Source of the DNA: a virus
IMG/VR virus record: IMGVR_UViG_3300046011_010856
Span: 1 to 28,066 of that record
DNA: 28,066 nucleotides
Strand: one strand, 5' to 3'
Shown: positions 15,401-21,848 of the stretch, piece after piece
Numbering within the stretch: position 1 is the stretch's first letter
Layout of the letters: each line of letters opens with the position of its first letter
The notes under the pieces: generated by a model
Database searches by the model: none
The model's input: only the letters and a program-made list of their open reading frames with translations
What the model was told of the DNA's origin: nothing
Made by a program: the position numbers and the translations under genes

Positions 15401-15591
15401 AAAGGTAATGATGATGTTGATGCGTATGATGCAGATAATGTTGGTGTAGTAAATTCTTTAACCTCATTCCCTGAACCACTTCCATAAAATAATCTACCAT
15501 TGGTAACATTGATAGCCATTTCCCCTTGTATAAGGGTTGAAGGAACGCTTCCGGATGTGGCGCTATTTTTTATTATGATGGTACTACTCAT
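12421..15591 (-). CDS. long repetitive tail fibre protein with several tip-type domains
   Basis: A 1056-residue fibre. It starts MSSTIIIKNSATSGSVPSTL, followed by Q-G-E-M-A-I-N-V-T-N-G-R-L-F-Y-G, an attachment-end motif common to phage fibres. Residues about 50-580 are GSFTGSFTGSLLGTASYA blocks and SYALSS/SFALTA hexads. About 585-645 is a HNLNETYPLVNVYSSSYALI domain; about 700-860 is a globular domain with LQKGTPVFVSGSVGANSIVY and YAADAGDPARMPVI; about 870-980 is again hexad repeat. The last about 70 residues (KSGRILNSSFTGNPKTATVT onward, ending ATAYGES) look like a compact beta tip. It probably binds the host surface. A late-type motif lies four bases before the start. Confidence 0.9.
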   Translation of the reverse strand: MSSTIIIKNSATSGSVPSTLIQGEMAINVTNGRLFYGSGSGNEVKEFTTPTLSASYASTSSLPLLGIITASAVNTTITFTKGNGTTFDVTVSQSGSIATASYALFAEQARSSSYSATASYFIGTVVSSSYALSSSFALSSSYALSASFAPTNRTGSFTGSFTGSLLGTASYANNALSSSYALTASFALNAGTTINTSSFVTTSSFNAFTSSYNTGSFTGSFTGSILGTSSFATNALSSSFASTASFAPSYTLITTFNNFTSSFRTGSYTGSFTGSLLGTASWANNVISSSYAATSSIATSSSYALSSTSASNAQTASYVLQAVSASFSSTSSISTSSSYASASTSASYALTASYVANASSFPYTGSAVITGSLTVTGSIISTQGFTGSLLGTASYATNTLSSSFATTSSFSINSSFAISASFAPTNTTGSFTGSFTGSLLGTSSWASNALQAISSSFASTASISTSSSYALSSSYALSASFAPTNTTGSFTGSFTGSVLGTASYATNALSSSYAATASLLLGSVVSASYALSSSFALTASYALNAGASTAVSASLFVFTQSVAATTWSITHNLNETYPLVNVYSSSYALIPSQIRSIDANSIEIYFAVSSSGYATILGQAVFIEGTVTSASYAATASYLEGFVTSASYAATASSADTFIVRNSLTASGLNYPSADNGEFSFIQTDGNGNLSLQYVNTLYENIYNGESFTLQKGTPVFVSGSVGANSIVYAADAGDPARMPVIYITADNIDPGDIGRGIALGLITGVDTTGYPGGTEIYTAVGGGWTPSRPSGSAIIQVLGVVTKEGSGGQGVVLNPGPANLPNITSGSVWVGDSNSIPTIIPTASLLVNTASFATTASYVLNAVSASFATTASYVLNAVSSSFATSSSFATTASYASQALSASFATTASYVLNAVSSSFATTASFATTASYVLNAISASFASTASLALRASGSLTGSLFGTASYATQALTASYASNVLTTKSGRILNSSFTGNPKTATVTFSTAFVDANYSVVVTGEDARTWTIESKVSGSFIVSANSNTALAGTTYWIATAYGES
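14015..14085 (-). repeat. 71-base direct repeat shared with the smaller fibre gene
   Basis: Identical to 12228-12298. It is the partner copy, allowing recombination between the two fibre genes with loss or swap of the 1.8 kb between them. Confidence 0.85.
15092..15129 (-). repeat. 38-base direct repeat (copy 1)
   Basis: Identical over 38 bases to 15683-15720 in the small fibre-like gene upstream. It codes the TGSFTGSLLG block. Confidence 0.8.
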
Positions 15592-15594
15592 TTA

Positions 15595-15604
15595 TTATAA
15601 ATAT
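15595..15604 (-). promoter_or_regulatory. late-type promoter motif for the long fibre gene
   Basis: The coding strand reads TAATATTTATAATAAATG: the stop codon of the gene before, the core, then the ATG at 15591 four bases after the core. ATTTAT-A-ATAAAT is a perfect inverted repeat here. Confidence 0.65.
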
Positions 15605-15852
15605 TAAAAAGTTCCTCCATCTATTATTGGAACATAAGATGCTGTTAAAGCATAAGATGCACTTAACGCATAAGAGGCAGTCCCTAATAAACTGCCTGTA
15701 AATGAACCTGTGAATGAACCAGTTGTTGTTGATGATGAACCTGAAAAGTTAAAAAGAGAACCAGTCCCATCGTATACGTTAACTCCATCTGTTTGAAGGA
15801 GTCTTTGGTAGGTGTTGCTTATTGCTGACCCTGATAAGTTATAAGATGACAT
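15604..15852 (-). CDS. mini fibre protein ending in DGGTF
   Basis: An 82-residue protein: N-terminal MSSYNLSGSAISNTYQRLLQ with a TDGVNVYDGTGSLFNFSG segment, then one GSFTGSFTGSLLGTASYA block, one hexad run (LSASYALTASY), and a short tail IIDGGTF. It looks like one N-terminal module and one shaft repeat of the big fibres, without a tip. The same C-terminal signature (SYxDGGSF) occurs in the gene at 16883-17221. It may be a short fibre or a connector onto which the next fibre assembles. The repeat DNA is shared with the long fibre gene (38 identical bases). Confidence 0.78.
   Translation of the reverse strand: MSSYNLSGSAISNTYQRLLQTDGVNVYDGTGSLFNFSGSSSTTTGSFTGSFTGSLLGTASYALSASYALTASYVPIIDGGTF
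15683..15720 (-). repeat. 38-base direct repeat (copy 2)
   Basis: Identical to 15092-15129 in the adjacent long fibre gene. Confidence 0.8.
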
Positions 15853-15868
15853 TATGGTTCAACTTTAT

Positions 15869-16447
15869 TTAAAATTTATCTACAAGATATTTTAAAGTTG
15901 ATTCCAATGTTTCTCCAGAGATTTTATTTTCATTAATATAAGATCTAACAATAATTTTTGCTTTTCTATTTTCTTTAAACATTGATGCTAAAGAAGAATA
16001 TTTGTTAAAATTAATATTTTCACTTATAAGCCTTTCGTATATTCTTTCTCCATTAACATTAGAACTAACTTTTTTAGTATCATTATCTTCATCATGATAA
16101 TGAATTCCTGTTACTTCTACAAGGGGTTTTGAAGGAGTTTTTTCTTCTATTATTTCTATAACTACATTTTTAGATTGTTCTATCTTATATTCTGATTTCC
16201 ATGGAGTAAAATATACATCATCTGCTATAACTTCTAGTCTAACATATCCTTTACTTTTAAAATTATCAAAGTTTTTGAATTTACCAATGTTAACTTCGCA
16301 AATACCATCTTTGATTTTACCATCAAACATCAAATTATGATTTTCACCTTCAACTATTAAACGAGCTATAGATGTAGACTCAGTTGCTCCTTCTAAAGTT
16401 ACATTACATTTAAATGTGTTTATTTTATCTGTGTATAATTTGAACAT
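15869..16447 (-). CDS. conserved T4-like phage structural protein, unknown role
   Basis: A 192-residue protein. Residues 1-95 look like a beta domain (MFKLYTDKINTFKCNVTLEG, followed by A-R-L-I-V-E-G-x-x-x-x-L-M-F-D-G-K-I and V-R-L-E-V-I-A-D-D-V-Y-F-T-P-W), a pattern I associate with proteins annotated as structural in T4-like marine phages. Residues about 108-192 are more polar, ending in a helix (KISGETLESTLKYLVDKF). No fibre repeats occur. It overlaps the upstream gene by 23 bases, suggesting coupling. The role in the virion is unknown; the family link is from memory and is not strong. Confidence 0.7.
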   Translation of the reverse strand: MFKLYTDKINTFKCNVTLEGATESTSIARLIVEGENHNLMFDGKIKDGICEVNIGKFKNFDNFKSKGYVRLEVIADDVYFTPWKSEYKIEQSKNVVIEIIEEKTPSKPLVEVTGIHYHDEDNDTKKVSSNVNGERIYERLISENINFNKYSSLASMFKENRKAKIIVRSYINENKISGETLESTLKYLVDKF

Positions 16448-16856
16448 TTTCTAATATTATTTTTTGGCCTATTTTTTCAGTTAATATATTTTCGACTTTG
16501 TCTTTGAATTCGGTTTTAACTTGATTGTTTTTTTCCTTTTCAATGACCTTAGTTAAATCATCTATCATAAATATTATCTTTATCTTTTTCTTATGCTTTT
16601 TACGTTCTCCTTGTTGGGTTTGGTAATCATAATCCGAAGGAAAAGCAACAGTTAGAATTACAGCATGATTCCAAAGTACAGCAAATGGAGGAGGTATTTC
16701 TAAATTAAACGCCTCATAAAGATAAGAAGCATAAGCATTATCACCATAGAATGAATCCCAATTAACATCGGCTTGTTCCCAGTTAATTAGTTCTACCTGC
16801 GTTATAACACCAAGAGGATTATTTATGTTGATATTTGTTGGAGTAATTTCTCCCAT
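16425..16856 (-). CDS. hypothetical structural protein with lysine-rich centre
   Basis: A 143-residue protein starting MGEITPTNININNPLGVITQ. Residues 25-80 are aromatic and compact (WEQADVNWDSFYGDNAYASY), then a strongly basic patch (GERKKHKKKIKII) at about 84-96, then a helical tail (EKNNQVKTEFKDKVENILTE). No membrane segment or signal peptide. It overlaps the next gene by 23 bases. A late-type motif sits four bases before the ATG. The function is not recognised; tail or fibre connector is a guess from the position between neck/tail-completion genes and the fibre block. Confidence 0.72.
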   Translation of the reverse strand: MGEITPTNININNPLGVITQVELINWEQADVNWDSFYGDNAYASYLYEAFNLEIPPPFAVLWNHAVILTVAFPSDYDYQTQQGERKKHKKKIKIIFMIDDLTKVIEKEKNNQVKTEFKDKVENILTEKIGQKIILENVQIIHR

Positions 16857-16859
16857 TTA

Positions 16860-16869
16860 TTATAAATAA
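16860..16869 (-). promoter_or_regulatory. late-type promoter motif
   Basis: The coding strand reads TTATTTATAATAAATG. The core is 16861-16868, four bases before the ATG at 16856. Confidence 0.6.
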
Positions 16870-16882
16870 TATAATATCTTAT

Positions 16883-17221
16883 TTAAAAACTACCTCCATC
16901 AATGTAGGAAGAAGTTAGAGAATAAGAGGCACTTATTATGGTTAATGTTGATAAATTCACATTAAAAGTACTACCATTTCCTTTTGTAAATGTTAAATTA
17001 GGATTTGAAAAAGAAGCAGTTGTTAATAAAGAACCAGTATCTACAGAACCACTTCCTCCTCCTGTACTTGATATTGTTAATGTTAAGTTATTAAAGTCTC
17101 CAATTTGAGCTGTTACCGCAGAACCTGTTATTACTATCTCATTTAAATAAGAAGTTAATAGAGTACTCCCACTATAAATTTTTAAAAACGTTAAACCATT
17201 AGAATTATTTATTAAAGCCAT
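16883..17221 (-). CDS. mini fibre-like protein ending in DGGSF
   Basis: A 112-residue Ser/Thr-rich protein: MALINNSNGLTFLKIYSGST, then beta-type sequence with a GGGSGSVDTGS linker, a NLTFTKGNGSTFNVNL segment that also occurs (TITFTKGNGTTFDVTV) in the N-terminal part of the long fibre, then SASYSLTSSYIDGGSF. It is thus a small version of the fibre N-terminal region with one shaft turn and the same C-terminal signature as the gene at 15604-15852. It probably sits at a fibre attachment point. The start is one of the ATGs with no Shine-Dalgarno sequence. Confidence 0.75.
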   Translation of the reverse strand: MALINNSNGLTFLKIYSGSTLLTSYLNEIVITGSAVTAQIGDFNNLTLTISSTGGGSGSVDTGSLLTTASFSNPNLTFTKGNGSTFNVNLSTLTIISASYSLTSSYIDGGSF

Positions 17222-17229
17222 TAACTATT

Positions 17230-18165
17230 TTATGTAGGAGTTTCTGTTACATTAGGATCAATAAAATTAGATCTATTTCTATTGTCCGTATCAATACTTC
17301 TTATATTTGTTGGAGGATCTAAACTAGAGGCTTCCATATTAAATATTGTTTTTACTTTATTAGAGAATTTATTAATAGCGGTAACATCTTTTTGAAGTAT
17401 ATCTGGAATAATATAACCATTGATTTTAATACTAAATGTGCTTCTAACTATTCTTTCATCATCTTGGGCTAATTCTGTTTGAAAACCAAATGAATCAATC
17501 ATAGCCTTAAATTGAAAACGTTGTGGATTACCCCAATAAGCATCTGAGGCATATTCCATTGCTTCAACTATTTTATTTAATTGTTCTACATAATAAGTAA
17601 ACACTGCTACCTCATATGTTACAGTTAAATAATCAGGCATTACAACTGCATAATATTCTTTTTGTGGTATTCTATTATTTAATACTTTAAAATTATCGTA
17701 AGCATTTTTTGGAGTATATGTTTTAGTAAAAACTTGAAACAAATTAGGGTTATTAGCATCCAATTTATTTGCAATTTGTCTATTTTTAGTTATGTCCGTT
17801 CTTTTAAACATAATTAAAGGAGCCATAATTTTACCTTTTTGATCTCTGTAATAACCATCCTTTTGATATGATTTCCATTTTTCAGGAGAACCATAAATTA
17901 TAGGAACGGGCAAACGTTGTCCATTTTGTGTTACAGTAGGTTTAATTATGTTTTCAAAGTAATAAAAAATAGATTCATCAATATCCTGAATTCCAACTGA
18001 AAATGGTTTTGTATTGTCTCCTTTAAAGGATGTATTTAATCCTCTATTATTTGTAGGATTTTCTATAAAATCATTAGGATTACCTGCCTGAGGGTAAGTA
18101 GAAACATGTTGTTCTTTGGACAACTGTTGTTGGGTTTTTGGTATTGGTTTTCTATTATTAGGCAT
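17230..18165 (-). CDS. tail sheath stabiliser / tail completion protein (T4 gp15-like)
   Basis: A 311-residue protein (T4 gp15 is 272). The central part has P-D-Y-L-T-V-T-Y-E-V-A-V-F-T-Y-Y-V-E-Q-L-N-K-I-V-E (about residues 175-200), then Y-A-S-D-A-Y-W-G and R-F-Q-F-K-A-M-I-D-S-F, the kind of block found in gp15 family proteins that cap the sheath and tube. An Asn/Gln-rich N terminus (MPNNRKPIPKTQQQLSKEQH) and a variable C terminus flank it. It overlaps the preceding gene by one base. Order after gp13- and gp14-like genes matches T4 (13-14-15). The family call is from motif memory and gene order. Confidence 0.62.
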   Translation of the reverse strand: MPNNRKPIPKTQQQLSKEQHVSTYPQAGNPNDFIENPTNNRGLNTSFKGDNTKPFSVGIQDIDESIFYYFENIIKPTVTQNGQRLPVPIIYGSPEKWKSYQKDGYYRDQKGKIMAPLIMFKRTDITKNRQIANKLDANNPNLFQVFTKTYTPKNAYDNFKVLNNRIPQKEYYAVVMPDYLTVTYEVAVFTYYVEQLNKIVEAMEYASDAYWGNPQRFQFKAMIDSFGFQTELAQDDERIVRSTFSIKINGYIIPDILQKDVTAINKFSNKVKTIFNMEASSLDPPTNIRSIDTDNRNRSNFIDPNVTETPT

Positions 18166-18686
18166 TATAATCTTGATAATTCTATATTAACTTTATCAGA
18201 TGGAGTGTAATGAGCATTACATATTACTGAAACACTATAACCGAATTGTCCTAAATCAGTTTCATAGGGGTTATTTCCAGCATCATCCAAGTAAGGATAT
18301 TCAGGATCTTTACCCATAAAAAATTGTGCTGTACTAATATTATCTATTTCCCAATAGCCATTTTGGAACATAATTATATCTCCTACTTCAGGATAAATAT
18401 TATCTGCAACTAAATCATCTCTTAAAAATTTATAAGTTACCTGCCATTTAAAATCAGGACCAAAATCACTTACAGGGAATTCAAATTGGCTTGTTTCGAT
18501 TAAAGCAAATAAAATAACAGGATCTGCAAAGTTTCTACCTTTAGAGGCTTCACCATACATGTTAACTTTAGTAGTAGTACTATTGTATTTATAAAATACT
18601 ACTTGTTGAGAAATAATTTTTTGCATCAATTCGCGATTCACGAATCGAAACATTGAAATATCTCTCATTTGTCCATATAGTGCCAT
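18165..18686 (-). CDS. neck protein (T4 gp14-like), tentative
   Basis: A 173-residue protein: MALYGQMRDISMFRFVNREL, then a beta-rich part with KVNMYGEASKGRNFADPVIL (about 40-60) and GDIIMFQNGYWEIDNI (about 123-138). Y-G-E-A followed by a P-V segment is a feature I associate with gp14-type neck proteins, which connect head and tail. It is shorter than T4 gp14 (256). It sits between the gp13- and gp15-like genes, with two bases before it and a one-base overlap after it. The call rests mostly on order. Confidence 0.5.
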   Translation of the reverse strand: MALYGQMRDISMFRFVNRELMQKIISQQVVFYKYNSTTTKVNMYGEASKGRNFADPVILFALIETSQFEFPVSDFGPDFKWQVTYKFLRDDLVADNIYPEVGDIIMFQNGYWEIDNISTAQFFMGKDPEYPYLDDAGNNPYETDLGQFGYSVSVICNAHYTPSDKVNIELSRL

Positions 18687-18688
18687 AA

Positions 18689-19927
18689 TTATCCTATAAA
18701 AATTGTCATTGGAACTTGTTTAATTTCTTCAACTCTTGCAAGAGTTTCAGCTGATCTTCTTTCAAGTAAAGCTTGACGTGAAGTTTGATCAAAATATTCT
18801 CTTAATCTTGTTATTAGAGCTTCTTTTTCAGTAGCAGCTGATGCTACTAAATTATCACCATTTAAGGTAACTGCATCTCCAGGTATTGGAATTTGTGAGT
18901 ATTTATTTCTTACTAATCCTAATACTTCTTTAGCTTTAGCTAATGTGTATTCAAAAATCCAACTTCTTCCTATTGAGTTAATATTTGCATAAATTGGATT
19001 TCCATAAGGTACGTTAGATGTATTTGTAATCTTGTTAGTACCATTTGCATATCCAGCATCTATTCTATCTTGTATTTTGATAAAGTCAAATATTAAATAT
19101 TGACCGTACCCTAAATCACCAGCACCATCTAACCCTTCACCACTAAATCCTGTACCAGGTACTGGAAATACTGTTAAAACATTATTGATAATGTTGAAAG
19201 TATAATTAGATAAAGTTACAGTGTTTTGCATTTCAATTGCTTGAATGTTTTGTATAGTGTAACTTGTAGGCATCATTAAGTAATTAGCATATCCATAACC
19301 AAAACCATAAACACCTGCTGCAGGAACACCTCCTAAACCAGCACCACCTGCATTTCCTAACATGTATGGAGAATACAATTGGTTAATTGCTGGAGGTGGT
19401 TGATACCAAACATTTTTAATCTCAATTCCACCAACAATTCCATTTTCTTCAGCCCAAGCTGCCAAATCATATCTTTGTTGACCAGGTACTAAAGCTAATT
19501 GTCCTTTAAACCAAGTTACATTACCACCCACACCTGCTTCTTCACCATATTGTTGAGATAATCTAACAATACCATCCATTGAAGGAGTGAACACAGAATT
19601 ATTAACATCTATTCTGTCTGAGGCTCCTTCTAAAGATAAGTAATTGTCTCTGGTTTGATAAGCATATAATTCATTTCCGTAAACTGTTACTGCTTCTTCA
19701 AATCCAGCCCAAAAGTTAATATCTTGTAATTCTACGTTTTCAATAGGATAACCTAAACGTAAAGCACAAAAGTTAGCTACTTTATTAGCATCTGTTTTAA
19801 ATTCAGAATCATTATCATAAAAACCAAATGGGGTTGGTGGAGGCCAAGAACCTGTTACATAATAAGAAGATGACACTTGAGCAAATGATGCTGAGCCGGG
19901 CCATATTGGAATTACTGTAGATGCCAT
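18689..19927 (-). CDS. virion structural protein, probable neck protein (T4 gp13-like position)
   Basis: A 412-residue protein. After a fibre-like start (SASFAQVSSSYYVTGSWPPP) it has a helical part (ANFCALRLGYPIENVELQDI, then NFWAGFEEAVTVYGNELYAY), a Gly/Ala/Tyr-rich insertion at about 190-225 (GNAGGAGLGGVPAAGVYGFG), a DFIKIQDRI segment and a helical C-terminal third (WIFEYTLAKAKEVLGLVRNK; LREYFDQTSRQALLERRSAE). Proteins with this layout stand ahead of gp14/gp15-like genes in T4-like marine phages. It is longer than T4 gp13 (309). A baseplate wedge part is the alternative. Seven bases separate it from the gene before. Confidence 0.6.
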   Translation of the reverse strand: MASTVIPIWPGSASFAQVSSSYYVTGSWPPPTPFGFYDNDSEFKTDANKVANFCALRLGYPIENVELQDINFWAGFEEAVTVYGNELYAYQTRDNYLSLEGASDRIDVNNSVFTPSMDGIVRLSQQYGEEAGVGGNVTWFKGQLALVPGQQRYDLAAWAEENGIVGGIEIKNVWYQPPPAINQLYSPYMLGNAGGAGLGGVPAAGVYGFGYGYANYLMMPTSYTIQNIQAIEMQNTVTLSNYTFNIINNVLTVFPVPGTGFSGEGLDGAGDLGYGQYLIFDFIKIQDRIDAGYANGTNKITNTSNVPYGNPIYANINSIGRSWIFEYTLAKAKEVLGLVRNKYSQIPIPGDAVTLNGDNLVASAATEKEALITRLREYFDQTSRQALLERRSAETLARVEEIKQVPMTIFIG

Positions 19928-19934
19928 AATTTAA

Positions 19935-20357
19935 TTAATTTGTTACAATGTAATACTCTATACTAGCAGAACTTCCTGATGGTTCAACTTTAACTGATTT
20001 GATGTTATCAAAAGATAAACCACTTACACTTCCAGTCATTTTGGTTGATGATATCATATATGAACTTCCACCAGAAATTAAATAACTCATAGCCTCAGTT
20101 GAAGAGGAAACTATCAATTTAACAGGTACAGTAGAAGAATTATTTGTGACTCTAACATATTGTACACTGCTTGTTACAAATGTTCCTGCACCTGGTAATC
20201 CATCAAATGAAAATAATGTAGTTACTGCATTCGCAGGTACATTTAATATTCTGTTGTCTACATAATTAACATTGTTAATAGTGTTTACAACTGAAGATCC
20301 TACATCGTCTCCATTTAGATTTAAAATTTCATATATTTGAGAAGTAAATGTTGCCAT
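19935..20357 (-). CDS. small beta-rich virion protein, unknown function
   Basis: A 140-residue Ser/Val/Asn-rich protein: MATFTSQIYEILNLNGDDVG, then alternating beta-type strands (YVRVTNNSSTVPVKLIVSSS) to the C terminus (ASIEYYIVTN). No signal peptide, no Cys. The composition fits a small jelly-roll or Ig-like decoration or head-completion protein. It is the first gene of the neck group and has its own late-type motif nine bases before the ATG. Confidence 0.7.
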   Translation of the reverse strand: MATFTSQIYEILNLNGDDVGSSVVNTINNVNYVDNRILNVPANAVTTLFSFDGLPGAGTFVTSSVQYVRVTNNSSTVPVKLIVSSSTEAMSYLISGGSSYMISSTKMTGSVSGLSFDNIKSVKVEPSGSSASIEYYIVTN

Positions 20358-20359
20358 GC

Positions 20360-20384
20360 TTTTTCATATAAATATTGAAAAGCT
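20360..20384 (-). promoter_or_regulatory. late-type promoter motif within an imperfect inverted repeat
   Basis: The core TATTTATA (20367-20374) is nine bases before the ATG at 20357. It lies between near-complementary arms: coding-strand AGCTTTTCA on one side and TGAAAAAGC on the other (one-base bulge). No other copy of the motif has such arms. It may be a weak terminator for the PhoH gene overlapped with the promoter. Confidence 0.5.
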
Positions 20385-20395
20385 ATGGTTTCGTT

Positions 20396-21133
20396 CTATT
20401 TTTTAGAATTTCCGTTTGTATTAGAACTACCTAAACTAAATCCTTGTTCATAAGCATCATTGTACAGATTAATTAAATCTTCTACAATAGGATCTCTATG
20501 GTTTTGTTTTAAAGAAATAGCACATAGGTTTTTTATTTTTTTAGCTGCAGCATATAAAAATTTAAATCCAGAATCTCGTTTTTGTTTTAAATCTACTTGA
20601 GCATCATCTCCGCAAATAATCATTTTAGATCCTTTACCAATACGAGTAACAATCATTTCCATTTGTTCATGTGTTACATTTTGGGCTTCATCTACAATTA
20701 CTACAGAATTTACAAATGTTCTACCTCTCATAAATGATACAGGAACAATCTCTATTTGACCATCATTTATACATTTTTCTACTTTTTCTTTATCATAAAG
20801 TAAATACATGTTTTGATAAATAGGTTGAACCCAAGGATCCATTTTTTCCCTTAAATCACCTGGTAGAAATCCAATTTCCTCTTTTGATACAGTTGGGCGA
20901 GTAATGATTACTTTTTCAACCTCTCTCATAAACAAACGTTCTAAACCAATTTGACAAGCCAATAATGTTTTACCAGAACCTGCCGCACCTGATAATAATG
21001 TAATTGTATTATCTAGTATTTTTGATTTAGCCTCTTTTTGTTCCTCATTTAATTGGATTTTAAATTTAATAGGATTTTTTGGCTTACGCTTTTCTTTGAA
21101 GACTTCGTCTTCATGATTTAGTTGAATATTCAT
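20396..21133 (-). CDS. phoH: PhoH-like ATPase
   Basis: A 245-residue P-loop protein of the PhoH family. Walker A is GAAGSGKT (49-56), followed by the PhoH hallmark T-R-P-x-V (78-82) and G-F-L-P-G-D-L-x-E-K (88-97); Walker B is VVIVDEAQN (144-152); further family features are M-I-I-C-G-D-D-A-Q-V-D and the Q-N-H-R-D (sensor-like) near 215-219. It lacks extra nuclease (PIN) or RNA-binding domains, like most phage copies. PhoH proteins are common in marine phages; the role in infection is unclear (RNA metabolism or phosphate stress have been proposed). It overlaps the preceding gene by 23 bases, so the two are probably coupled. The start at 21133 needs this overlap. Confidence 0.95.
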   Translation of the reverse strand: MNIQLNHEDEVFKEKRKPKNPIKFKIQLNEEQKEAKSKILDNTITLLSGAAGSGKTLLACQIGLERLFMREVEKVIITRPTVSKEEIGFLPGDLREKMDPWVQPIYQNMYLLYDKEKVEKCINDGQIEIVPVSFMRGRTFVNSVVIVDEAQNVTHEQMEMIVTRIGKGSKMIICGDDAQVDLKQKRDSGFKFLYAAAKKIKNLCAISLKQNHRDPIVEDLINLYNDAYEQGFSLGSSNTNGNSKK

Positions 21134-21848
21134 TAAAATTAATTTTTACTAACGCATCAATACCAGCATTTACATGCATGGCATCTTCTAAACATAACTC
21201 GAAATCATATCTATTATCTAATGGTAACACTAAATCTACTTGTGAACCCCATCTAATTAAAGAAAATCTTTCATTTTGAGCAAAAATATCGTTTTGGTCC
21301 ATAGTAAATGGAGCAATTACATTTACATCTTCATCTGCAATTTGGATTAAATAATAAGTATAATCTAAAGATGGTGAATAAATTTTATTCCACATACGTT
21401 CATTATACTTTAAATATTCCATATTTGCAGGATTAATTTTTTTATTTAAAATATCTTTTTCAACCGCCAACATGGGTTTATTTGTCGATTGAATCGCGTC
21501 TAACGGTTTATATGATAACATACCTCCATAGGGTATGCGATTGATGTGAACATCATAAAATGACATAAATATACCAATAACTAACGATGGTTTATTATAG
21601 TCCTCATCACCCATAACATCCTGGAGAGTGTAATTTATACCTTTAATTTCAACTACTGGTTCAGTAGGATCTTTAATAAATTTTTGGTATAAAATAGTTC
21701 CATCAGCTGGTGAATAAAAATGTTCATGATCAATATAATTTGGACGAATTGGATCTCTAAAGAAAAATACATTAGATAATTCGCCTACAGGCATTTTCTG
21801 AAGTTGTTTTACTTCAGTTCCTAACCATTCTTGTAATGTTTGTGCCAT
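21111..21848 (-). CDS. phosphatidylserine decarboxylase-like pyruvoyl enzyme
   Basis: A 245-residue protein with the phosphatidylserine decarboxylase (PSD) signatures in order: S-P-A-D-G (46-50), M-S-F-Y-D-V-H-I-N-R-I-P (95-106), a central beta region and W-G-S-Q-V-D-L-V-L-P (200-209). In E. coli PSD the triad is Asp, His and the Ser of LGST, where self-cleavage makes the pyruvoyl group; D49, H101 and S202 (Gly201-Ser202) fit those places. PSD turns phosphatidylserine into phosphatidylethanolamine. The usual T after GS is Q here. It is shorter than E. coli PSD (322), with no membrane-binding N-terminal helix evident. Its ATG shares one base with the previous stop (TAATG). A related decarboxylase with another substrate is possible. 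Confidence 0.85.
   Translation of the reverse strand: MAQTLQEWLGTEVKQLQKMPVGELSNVFFFRDPIRPNYIDHEHFYSPADGTILYQKFIKDPTEPVVEIKGINYTLQDVMGDEDYNKPSLVIGIFMSFYDVHINRIPYGGMLSYKPLDAIQSTNKPMLAVEKDILNKKINPANMEYLKYNERMWNKIYSPSLDYTYYLIQIADEDVNVIAPFTMDQNDIFAQNERFSLIRWGSQVDLVLPLDNRYDFELCLEDAMHVNAGIDALVKINFNEYSTKS

Noticed and set aside
11147-15852. CRISPR-like or diversity-generating repeat array
   Set aside because: The repeats are in frame, encode fibre motifs, have no constant repeat/variable spacer rhythm, and no reverse transcriptase, template repeat or cas gene is nearby.
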